A stretch of 9,410 nucleotides of DNA from Prolixibacteraceae bacterium (GTDB lineage Bacteria > Bacteroidota > Bacteroidia > Bacteroidales > Prolixibacteraceae), in contig SKHV01000033.1 in NCBI GenBank assembly GCA_007116765.1, positions 1 through 9,410 on the forward strand, written 5' to 3'. The translations under genes and the position numbers were made by a program. The notes beneath the pieces are model-generated. The model was not told the DNA's origin. It made no database searches and saw nothing but the letters and a program-made list of their open reading frames with translations. Positions within the stretch are counted from its first letter, which is position 1. Each line of letters starts with the position of its first letter. Below are positions 1 through 5,462 of this stretch, in pieces.

Positions 1-673
1 AATCTCCATTTAGAGATGCAGGATTAACTGAAACTTTTTCATTAAATGTTTTCTTCCAAATATTATTGTATTTCAAATCATAACAATAAAAATCTGTTAT
101 TGTCTCATCGTAGTCGTCTATGTCGATTTTTCGTTGATAGCATATTAAATCTTTTGAAGCCGACACTCGCATATCAGCCAACGAGTCAACTTCAAGGACT
201 ATTTCACCTTGATCGTTAAATACTAAAAGTGAATTTGTCGATAAATGTACTTCATGGCTAAGATTCACCATGTGCATTATCCAGTGCTTACCGTCATCCG
301 AAAGGTAACTGTATGTTGGGGCTCTATCTTTCAGATTCTTTTCCCATTTCTTGTTGCCCTTTTCATCGAAATATTTTATGCTTGACGAAGCCAGTTCAAT
401 ATTATTTTCACTTTCAAAAAAAATTGATTGCACATAAGCTTTCCTGTTTTTGGAAACAGCAGCTTTCACCGACCATGGCTTTTTGTCTTTATGCATCGGA
501 TCGATATCATGCTTTACATTGGATTTATAATCTTCCGCATTCAGTCTGATTTCTCTTCCGGGCTTCAGCATGTCTTTTTTGATCTTCATCCCATCCAGCT
601 CGATGGTTTCCTGTGCATTTGCACCCAATAACAGGGCGCAAAATGCTATTATGAGTATGATGTGGTTTTTCAT
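1..673 (-). CDS. Secreted beta-propeller-like protein, 3' end outside the window (paralogue A)
   Basis: An open frame of 224 codons runs from an ATG at 671-673 to the left window edge with no stop, so the C-terminal part is missing. The N-terminus (MKNHIILIIAFCALLLGANA, then QET) is a classical signal peptide with a probable cut after Ala-Asn-Ala, so the product is predicted to be exported. There is no lipobox. The mature part aligns along its whole visible length with the neighbour at 677-1879. Shared blocks include ETIELDGMK after the signal, KYFDEKGNKKWEKNLK (KFFDEKGKLKWEKTLK in the neighbour), a tyrosine-rich YCYDLK block and PASLNGD at the edge. The blocks recur with a strand-rich, blade-like period. 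The gene starts 3 bases after the neighbour's stop, so the two are probably co-transcribed and perhaps translationally coupled. I do not recognise a named family, and the function is unknown. It is listed as intact only because no stop or frameshift is seen in the visible part. Confidence 0.85.
   Translation of the reverse strand, partial: MKNHIILIIAFCALLLGANAQETIELDGMKIKKDMLKPGREIRLNAEDYKSNVKHDIDPMHKDKKPWSVKAAVSKNRKAYVQSIFFESENNIELASSSIKYFDEKGNKKWEKNLKDRAPTYSYLSDDGKHWIMHMVNLSHEVHLSTNSLLVFNDQGEIVLEVDSLADMRVSASKDLICYQRKIDIDDYDETITDFYCYDLKYNNIWKKTFNEKVSVNPASLNGD
584..628 (-). repeat. 45-base direct repeat, copy 1 (signal-peptide end of paralogue A)
   Basis: This segment is identical over 45 bases to 1793-1837. 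It encodes the end of the signal peptide and the first mature residues (roughly LGANAQETIELDGMK). Similarity continues imperfectly through the rest of the signal peptide to the start codon, then falls sharply on the mature side. Such identity at DNA level beside strong protein divergence suggests recent duplication of the 5' end or gene conversion. Confidence 0.9.
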
Positions 674-676
674 ATT

Positions 677-1879
677 TTACTTTTTTAGGTATTTCAGTGT
701 ATTCACATTATCCAACTTAATGTTGTCGAGAAAGTATTCGCCATTCATATAAACATCAAGCGATCCATCGTTTAGGAGTATGGCAGTTGGCCTGTAAAAA
801 TTACCTTTTATATTTTCATAAACCCTATGTCCGAGGTATTTTCCATCCAAGTCATGAAAAATAACCATGCCTGTCCAAGGTGCAACAATTGACGTTAAAG
901 CAATAATATACTCGCTGTTTTGCACGAAAGAGGCACCGTTGTAAATCCGCCCATCAAGGACATCTTCTTTTACATCATAATAAGAAGTTCTGCTGTATTT
1001 TAACGTACTTAAATCGTACACATCAAAACTTGTAGGTAAGTTGTGTTTAGCTGAGCGTGAGACCAACAAATATTTACCATCATCAGATATTTGATCAATC
1101 CTGCCTTTCAAAAACTCGTAGTCTAGTTTCACAATAAAATCGCCATTGCGCGTATAAATATTATGGATTGTTTCGTTTTCCCTAATCCTAATGTAATCGC
1201 CATTGAATGATGCCGGCATAATAACCACATCGTTCTCGAAGGTTTTGCTCCATCCTGTGTTTGTTTTCAGGTCGAAACAATAAACCGTTTTCTTATCGGC
1301 TTTGCTTCCTGTATATCGATAATCCGAACGATAACAGACTACATCACGGGAATTTGACACATTAATAGAAGGCCATTTTTCATGTTCCAGTAAGGTTTCT
1401 CCATTTTCATCAAAAATCAGTAATCTCCTGTTTTCATCAGCGGGTTCATCTGAAAGGTAATCAATCAATTCAATTATGCACTTTTTACCATCGGGCGACA
1501 AAAAACAATTGCTTACGCTTTTGCCTTTCAGCGTTTTTTCCCATTTGAGTTTTCCTTTTTCATCAAAAAACTTAAGGCTTGTCGAATCAGACAATAAATC
1601 AAAACCGTTTTTGTCTTTCGTATAGTAGGTGGATTTTGCAAAACTCTTCTTCTCTTTCGATGAGTACACCCGCAATGAATTCAGCTCAAGGTTTTCGTTT
1701 CCGATACCTTTACTTTTCAATTTAGGTAGTTTCTTTAGCATAGTTGAATCAGCAACATAAGGCTTATAGTGTTTTAACTCTTTAAGGTCAAACTTCATCC
1801 CATCCAGCTCGATGGTTTCCTGTGCATTTGCACCCAAAAACAAGGTGCAAAATGTTATTATGAGTATAAGGTGTTTCAT
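677..1879 (-). CDS. Secreted beta-propeller-like protein of unknown function (paralogue B)
   Basis: A complete 400-residue protein. Residues 1-19 form a signal peptide ending in Ala-Asn-Ala before Gln20, so export across the inner membrane is expected; no lipobox or C-terminal sorting domain is visible. From about residue 100 onward there are roughly six similar strand-rich units with a spacing of about 45 residues. Several carry a 'xxFDxxGxxxxE/W' turn followed by 'S.DGK' or 'NGDY'; examples are near 104-131, 154-180, 199-229, 240-270, 285-325 and 339-372. This pattern fits a WD40/PQQ-like beta-propeller, but the fold is inferred. The segment at about 20-100 is lysine-rich and does not fit the repeat. 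The gene starts one base after the stop of the S74-domain gene and ends 3 bases before paralogue A, which argues for one operon. No catalytic motif is seen. The function is unknown; binding or display outside the inner membrane is only a possibility. Confidence 0.88.
   Translation of the reverse strand: MKHLILIITFCTLFLGANAQETIELDGMKFDLKELKHYKPYVADSTMLKKLPKLKSKGIGNENLELNSLRVYSSKEKKSFAKSTYYTKDKNGFDLLSDSTSLKFFDEKGKLKWEKTLKGKSVSNCFLSPDGKKCIIELIDYLSDEPADENRRLLIFDENGETLLEHEKWPSINVSNSRDVVCYRSDYRYTGSKADKKTVYCFDLKTNTGWSKTFENDVVIMPASFNGDYIRIRENETIHNIYTRNGDFIVKLDYEFLKGRIDQISDDGKYLLVSRSAKHNLPTSFDVYDLSTLKYSRTSYYDVKEDVLDGRIYNGASFVQNSEYIIALTSIVAPWTGMVIFHDLDGKYLGHRVYENIKGNFYRPTAILLNDGSLDVYMNGEYFLDNIKLDNVNTLKYLKK
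1793..1837 (-). repeat. 45-base direct repeat, copy 2 (signal-peptide end of paralogue B)
   Basis: This is the partner of 584-628, with no mismatch over 45 bases. It spans the signal-peptidase site and the first mature residues of paralogue B. The copies lie 1209 bases apart in the same orientation, so recombination between them would fuse the two paralogues in frame and delete one gene's worth of sequence. Confidence 0.9.
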
Positions 1880-1880
1880 A

Positions 1881-2546
1881 TTATTTGCTTTTCTTTAATT
1901 CCAACTTCGCCAAACGCTTTTCTATTTCTAACAACTGCTTGTTCTGGCTTTCTATTTCGGCTTGTTGTGCTTTTACCGCTTCGATCAATACGGGGATAAG
2001 TTCGGTATAAAAAATAGATTTAATGCCTTCTTCGTTTGTAAAAATCATGTCGGGGAAAACCTCTTCCAATTCCTGCGCAATGAAACCGTAATGCGTTTTC
2101 TTTTCTTTGCCCTCGCGCTTTTCGTCAGCTTTCAACTTGTATTGCTTTGCATTGATTTTCATCAGCTTATCAAATTCCGACCCCAATGGTCTGATTTCTT
2201 CTTTGTAAATTGAGTCGGAAGTTAATGCTTGTCCGTTTGCTATTACAACTCCACTGCCGAAAACTTCAAAGACGTTGTGCCAGTTATGATTTTTTACTAA
2301 AAAGCCCCTCTGGTTATTATTCCCGTTGACTCTTGCAGTTATACCATAAGTCCATGATCCAGTAGAATATTGCTGGTATAGCAGTTCTCCATTATTAGAG
2401 AGCAATTGTAAATGACCTGTACCTGCCCTTAACCTAATTCGGTTATTGTCAACATCTATATCTTGTGCTTTTACAGGGCTTACACTGAAGAATGCTAAAA
2501 AACTAATAATGGTGATACTAAAAGTAAATAAATGTAGATTTTTCAT
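1881..2546 (-). CDS. Exported tail-fibre / peptidase S74 (intramolecular chaperone) domain protein
   Basis: A 221-residue protein counted from the ATG at 2544-2546. The frame can be extended 12 codons to a TTG, but the ATG is directly followed by a good signal peptide (basic MKNLH, hydrophobic core, cut after Val-Lys-Ala) and is preferred. After a short beta-rich segment (about 30-105) with the Asn/Gly-rich look of fibre tips comes a C-terminal S74 domain. It contains the Ser-Asp-x-x-x-Lys motif (S110, K115) that forms the self-cleavage dyad in phage endosialidase-type chaperones, then the typical HYGFIAQELEEVFPDM block (152-167) and YTELIPVLIEAVK (180-192). The last 30 residues form a heptad-like coiled coil suited to trimerisation. 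In phage fibres this domain aids trimer folding and then cuts itself off. In Bacteroidota such domains are common on secreted proteins of unknown role. It is the first full-size gene of the operon with paralogues B and A. Confidence 0.88.
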   Translation of the reverse strand: MKNLHLFTFSITIISFLAFFSVSPVKAQDIDVDNNRIRLRAGTGHLQLLSNNGELLYQQYSTGSWTYGITARVNGNNNQRGFLVKNHNWHNVFEVFGSGVVIANGQALTSDSIYKEEIRPLGSEFDKLMKINAKQYKLKADEKREGKEKKTHYGFIAQELEEVFPDMIFTNEEGIKSIFYTELIPVLIEAVKAQQAEIESQNKQLLEIEKRLAKLELKKSK

Positions 2547-2563
2547 ATTTTTGATTGTTATTT

Positions 2564-2592
2564 GAACCCCAATGGGCTGCAACCCGGGGTTC
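2564..2592 (-). promoter_or_regulatory. Leader hairpin upstream of the S74-domain gene
   Basis: GAACCCC (2564-2570) is perfectly complementary to GGGGTTC (2586-2592). Inside, GGG (2574-2576) can pair with CCC (2583-2585) across a three-base bulge, leaving a 6-base loop. It lies 17 bases upstream of the ATG at 2546 and just after the end of the short ORF at 2601. It is the only GC-rich block in the area. No T-run follows on the minus strand, so a simple intrinsic terminator is unlikely. It could influence translation initiation or mRNA stability, or be the relic of a mobile repeat. Confidence 0.5.
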
Positions 2593-2600
2593 GGTAAATA

Positions 2601-2726
2601 CTAAATTTGTTTTTTTAAGGCAGCATGGTTTCGACTTCGTCGATTTGACAATTCGGATTGTGTTGCCTTTTTAATATCCTTGCGGGCTTGCTGTGCCTGC
2701 AAGCAGCAATATTCTTGTTTACTCAC
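2601..2726 (-). CDS. Candidate small ORF, 41 codons, GTG start (or frameshifted continuation of the 37-codon ORF)
   Basis: The frame begins with GTG at 2724-2726, which overlaps the end of the upstream short ORF, and ends with TAG at 2601-2603. The peptide (VSKQEYCCLQAQQARK and on) is rich in Lys, Arg, Gln and Ala, with a Cys pair near its start. In its own frame a stop (TGA) lies directly before the GTG, so the frame opens exactly where the preceding ORF closes. This could be a second small gene read by stop-restart coupling, the tail of one gene broken by a single-base indel, or chance. I recognise no family. Confidence 0.3.
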   Translation of the reverse strand: MSKQEYCCLQAQQARKDIKKATQSELSNRRSRNHAALKKQI

Positions 2727-2832
2727 TCAGCGCAAACTCTGTGGTTTTGTATGGTAAAATCTGACAATCCGCTCCCGGAAATTTCAGGGCATATGGCTTA
2801 GGGTATTTTACATAGGCATTGGCTTTTGGCAT
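2719..2832 (-). CDS. Candidate small ORF, 37 codons, first ORF after the promoter
   Basis: The ATG at 2830-2832 opens a frame ending at TAA 2719-2721. The peptide begins MPKANAYVKYPKPYALKFPG and continues to TTEFALSE. Its composition (Tyr, Pro, Lys, few rare codons) looks protein-like rather than random. It is the first ATG-initiated frame downstream of the predicted transcription start near 2884, about 50 bases away. Its last codons overlap the GTG of the 41-codon ORF in the +1 frame. It may be a leader peptide, a small protein, or the front part of a frameshifted gene of about 77 residues. I do not recognise it. Confidence 0.38.
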   Translation of the reverse strand: MPKANAYVKYPKPYALKFPGADCQILPYKTTEFALSE

Positions 2833-2890
2833 GTTTTTATTTGTAAAGATTTAATTGATAATTAAAAGGGCACTTAACCAAACATTTTGT

Positions 2891-2923
2891 CAAATATAAT
2901 AATCGGGGGGGGTGATTCCCAAA
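2891..2923 (-). promoter_or_regulatory. Bacteroidota-type promoter with an eight-base G/C run in its spacer
   Basis: Read on the minus strand, TTTG (2920-2923) is followed after 21 bases by TATATTTG (2891-2898). This matches the phylum's -33 TTTG and -7 TAnnTTTG consensus at an accepted spacing. The spacer contains eight consecutive C on the minus strand (G at 2905-2912 on the plus strand), the longest G/C homopolymer I see in the window. Transcription would start near 2884 and run through the two short ORFs into the S74-domain gene and the paralogue pair. Spacer length in such a tract can change by slippage, so expression may be switchable; that is inference. Confidence 0.62.
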
Positions 2924-3042
2924 TTTTCTGTGTGAAAATTGCAAAAAAAATATTTTATTGCTGTTCATCTAAAATGCAAGAAAGTTATAGTATCCCCTTC
3001 GATTAAGTACGACATTACTTTGGACGAAAAGTAGAATTTAAT

Positions 3043-3078
3043 AAAAAAAAAGCTGCCCTTTTCTGTAAAGGCAGCTTT
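3043..3078 (-). terminator. Intrinsic terminator of pgk
   Basis: On the minus strand AAAGCTGCC (3070-3078) and GGCAGCTTT (3049-3057) form a perfect 9-bp stem around a 12-base loop. It is followed by an unbroken run of T (A at 3043-3051 on the plus strand). It begins 27 bases after the pgk stop, a classic rho-independent terminator that isolates pgk from the operon downstream. Confidence 0.9.
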
Positions 3079-3105
3079 AAAATTATCATTATTGATATTG
3101 TTTGT

Positions 3106-4299
3106 TTATTCGCGTACTGCAGCTATGCCCGGAAGGTCTTTTCCTTCGAGGTATTCGAGCAATGCACCGCCGGCAGTTGAGATGTACGAAACATCGTTGG
3201 CCAGGCCAAATTTATTGATACAGGCAACCGAGTCGCCACCACCAATTAACGAGAATGCACCTTTTTTAGTTGCCGCAACAATTGAGTCGGCAATTGCGTG
3301 CGAACCTTTCGCAAAGTTTTCGAATTCGAATACGCCAACAGGACCGTTCCAAAGTATGGTTCCCGATTCTTCAATTGCTCTTTTCATTTTTTCGATGGTT
3401 TTAGGACCAATGTCAAGTCCCATCCAGCCATCGGGTATTTCCATTGGAGGGCAAATCTTGCTGTTCGCATCGTTCGAAAAATTATCGGCAACTAAAACAT
3501 CGCAGCCAAGTATAATGTTTACCCCTTTTTCTTTTGCTTTTAGCTCAATGGCTTTTGCGGTTTCAATATAGTCGTTTTCACAAAGCGAATCACCTACATT
3601 ACCTCCACGTGCTTTGAAGAAAGTGAAAGTCATACCGCCACCAATAATAAGGTTGTCTACTTTATCGAGCATGTTTTCGATAATGGTAATTTTCGACGAA
3701 ACCTTTGCACCACCCATAATTGCAGTTAGCGGGCGCTTTGGTGAGGTAAGTACTTTGTCAAGGCTTTCAAGTTCGCTGCCAATTACATATCCAAACATTT
3801 TGTCGTTGGGGAAGAATTTGGCAATTATAGCGGTTGAAGCGTGTGCACGGTGCGCAGTTCCAAATGCATCGTTAATCCAGCAGTCGCCGTTTTCGGCAAT
3901 TTGCTTGGCAAAGTTTTCGTCGCCTTTAGTTTCTGCGTCGTGAAAACGCAGGTTTTCAAGTACCAATACTTCACCGGGCTTAATGCTTTCCGACATTTTT
4001 TTAGTTTCTTCGCCTACACAGTCGGGGGCAATTTTTACTGTAGCTCCGTCAAGCAAATCCGATAGGTGCTTAACAATATGGCGCATTGAGAATTTGTCTT
4101 CGGGACCGCCTTTGGGGCGACCAAGATGCGACATAATCACAGGTGAACCACCCTTTTCAATCACTTTTTTGATGGTGGGTAAAGCTGCCCTCATGCGGGT
4201 ATCGTCTGTGATTTCAAGCTGCTCATTAAAAGGTACGTTAAAATCAACCCTAATAAGTGCTCTTTTTCCTGAAAAATCGTAATTTTCAATTGTTTGCAT
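3106..4299 (-). CDS. pgk: Phosphoglycerate kinase
   Basis: Cytosolic glycolytic enzyme that transfers the acyl phosphate of 1,3-bisphosphoglycerate to ADP, giving 3-phosphoglycerate and ATP. It is reversible and also used in gluconeogenesis. The 397-residue length is normal for the bacterial enzyme. Visible hallmarks, in order, are RVDFNVP (17-23) with the substrate-binding Arg/Asp/Asn, SHLGRPKG (57-64), the NDAFGTAHRAHAST block (143-156), GGAKVSSKI (196-204), IIGGGMTFTF (218-227), the LWNGPVGVFE nucleotide-side loop (316-325), the GGGDS loop (353-357) and the STAGGALLEYLEG C-terminal block (374-386). The ATG at 4299 directly precedes the conserved start of the N-terminal domain. It has its own -7-like element upstream and a strong terminator downstream, so it may be transcribed alone, although no clear terminator separates it from corA. 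No missing catalytic residue was noticed. Confidence 0.98.
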   Translation of the reverse strand: MQTIENYDFSGKRALIRVDFNVPFNEQLEITDDTRMRAALPTIKKVIEKGGSPVIMSHLGRPKGGPEDKFSMRHIVKHLSDLLDGATVKIAPDCVGEETKKMSESIKPGEVLVLENLRFHDAETKGDENFAKQIAENGDCWINDAFGTAHRAHASTAIIAKFFPNDKMFGYVIGSELESLDKVLTSPKRPLTAIMGGAKVSSKITIIENMLDKVDNLIIGGGMTFTFFKARGGNVGDSLCENDYIETAKAIELKAKEKGVNIILGCDVLVADNFSNDANSKICPPMEIPDGWMGLDIGPKTIEKMKRAIEESGTILWNGPVGVFEFENFAKGSHAIADSIVAATKKGAFSLIGGGDSVACINKFGLANDVSYISTAGGALLEYLEGKDLPGIAAVRE

Positions 4300-4331
4300 T
4301 GTTTCTGATCTTTAGATTTTAAAATTTTCGG

Positions 4332-4339
4332 CAAATATA
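4332..4339 (-). promoter_or_regulatory. Possible -7 promoter element of pgk
   Basis: TATATTTG on the minus strand matches TAnnTTTG perfectly and lies 32 bases before the pgk ATG. It sits in the 86-base gap between the corA stop and pgk. No TTTG or TTG is present at the expected distance upstream (about 4355-4365), so the -33 half is missing or degenerate. Confidence 0.45.
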
Positions 4340-4385
4340 TAAATATAATATTGAAGGGGTTGCAGTATATTCTATAAAAAATTTC

Positions 4386-5450
4386 TTACAGCCACTTTTT
4401 CTTTCTAAAATAGAATAACATGATAACTGCAACAATAAGCATTACTATAAGCATAATAAAATAACTGTACTTATAATGTAATTCAGGAATGTGGTCGAAA
4501 TTGGTTCCGTATACACCGGCAATAAAAGTAAGTGGAATAAAAATGGCGGCAAAAATGGTAAGCACTTTCATTACATCGTTGGCACTGTTGCTTTGGTTTG
4601 CGTTGTAAATGTTGAGGTAATCGGCTGTCATTGAATGGTATAGCTCAATGGTTTCCTGAGCGTGGGTAAGAATTGCATCGAGGTTTTCGATAAAGGGGCG
4701 CGTGGTTTTTTTGATTAGTGGCGAGTCAGAGGCTTTTAATTGTTTTGATATTTCCGAAGCAGGCCTTACCGATTTCCGAATAAAACTTATTTCGGTTTTA
4801 TAATTGAAAATGGTTTCTACAATTTCTTTATCGATACCTGTTAAGACCTTTTTTTCGTGTTTTTCAATATTGTCGCCTAATTCGCTTATGCAAAGCATAT
4901 AGTTATCGGCAATGGTATCAAAAATCCGATAGAACAGATAATCGGAGTCGCCGTTTCTTACGCGGCCAATGTTTTGCCTGATGCGGTTTCTAATGGGTTC
5001 AAAAAACTCACCGGTACGTTCCTGAAAGGTGATTACAAACCACGAGCCCAATATAATTGAAATTTGTTCTGAATTTACTGTTTTTCCTGGCTCTTGAAGC
5101 CACAACATTTTTAAAAAAACCGAAAGAGTTTGCTTATCGTAAGTGATTTTTGGGCGTTGGTCGGTATTTACAATATCTTCGAGCACCAATGGTGAAATGT
5201 CGAATTGTGTTCCAATTTTCTGGATGAGTTCCTGATCGTGCACCCCGTCAATGTTAATCCAGTTTACCTGGTTTTTGTCGGTTTTTTGAATCAGTTCGTC
5301 AATGTTGTCACTTTCCCATTCCTCAATCATTTCACGGTTAAAAACCATGAGCCTGAGCCTGGAGTTTTCCATTTTTTGCTTGCCGATAAAAGTCAGTGTA
5401 CCCGGCGATTTGCCTACAAGCGATTTTCTGTTTTTAAGAAATCGTGCCAT
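4386..5450 (-). CDS. corA: CorA-family magnesium/cobalt channel with a GTN signature
   Basis: A 354-residue inner-membrane protein of the CorA family, which forms pentameric divalent-cation channels (Mg2+, also Co2+ and Ni2+). The order is a cytosolic alpha/beta funnel domain (about 20-200), a long charged stalk helix (about 200-295), TM1 (about 294-314), the signature loop, and TM2 (about 328-347) ending in the basic tail RKKKWL. Helix features such as EDIVNTDQRPK (91-101) and the tail closely resemble Thermotoga-type CorA. The signature loop reads YGTNFDHIPEL (314-324). The usual GMN is GTN here, encoded by GGA ACC AAT at 4500-4508. The Gly and Asn that act as selectivity filter are kept, and the Met is replaced. 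The acidic-rich loop that follows (D319, E323) is intact. The gene begins 12 bases after the stop of the permease gene, which implies co-transcription. Selectivity could differ from Mg2+, so the symbol marks family membership only. Confidence 0.93.
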   Translation of the reverse strand: MARFLKNRKSLVGKSPGTLTFIGKQKMENSRLRLMVFNREMIEEWESDNIDELIQKTDKNQVNWINIDGVHDQELIQKIGTQFDISPLVLEDIVNTDQRPKITYDKQTLSVFLKMLWLQEPGKTVNSEQISIILGSWFVITFQERTGEFFEPIRNRIRQNIGRVRNGDSDYLFYRIFDTIADNYMLCISELGDNIEKHEKKVLTGIDKEIVETIFNYKTEISFIRKSVRPASEISKQLKASDSPLIKKTTRPFIENLDAILTHAQETIELYHSMTADYLNIYNANQSNSANDVMKVLTIFAAIFIPLTFIAGVYGTNFDHIPELHYKYSYFIMLIVMLIVAVIMLFYFRKKKWL

Positions 5451-5462
5451 TTTATTGTAGTT

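Larger units (their letters stand above)
2547..3105. other. 559-base intergenic region between pgk and the S74-domain gene
   Basis: This stretch contains no full-size gene. In minus-strand order it holds the pgk terminator (3043-3078), an AT-rich stretch of about 120 bases in which I see nothing further, a promoter with a homopolymeric spacer (2891-2923), two short overlapping ORFs (2719-2832 and 2601-2726) and a leader hairpin (2564-2592) just before the S74-domain start. No tRNA, CRISPR or insertion-sequence signature was seen. Confidence 0.7.

Noticed and set aside
313..752. Several plus-strand open frames of 60-78 codons
   Set aside because: They overlap one another and lie opposite paralogues A and B, whose coding frames are clear.
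1881..2546. Prophage remnant suggested by the S74 tail-fibre domain
   Set aside because: There is a signal peptide, no other phage gene, and secreted S74 proteins are common in this phylum.
2547..2582. Twelve-codon N-terminal extension of the S74-domain gene from a TTG codon
   Set aside because: It would bury the signal peptide behind an extra segment and run through the leader hairpin; the ATG at 2546 gives a normal signal peptide.
3092..3571. 159-codon plus-strand open frame
   Set aside because: It is antisense to the highly conserved pgk and has low-complexity, Ser/Pro-rich content typical of a shadow frame.
4340..4370. Full -33/-7 promoter for pgk
   Set aside because: No TTTG or TTG occurs at the required distance from the TATATTTG element, so only the -7 half is reported.
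5451..5462. Mg2+-sensing riboswitch before corA
   Set aside because: Only 12 bases separate corA from the preceding gene, too little for a leader riboswitch.
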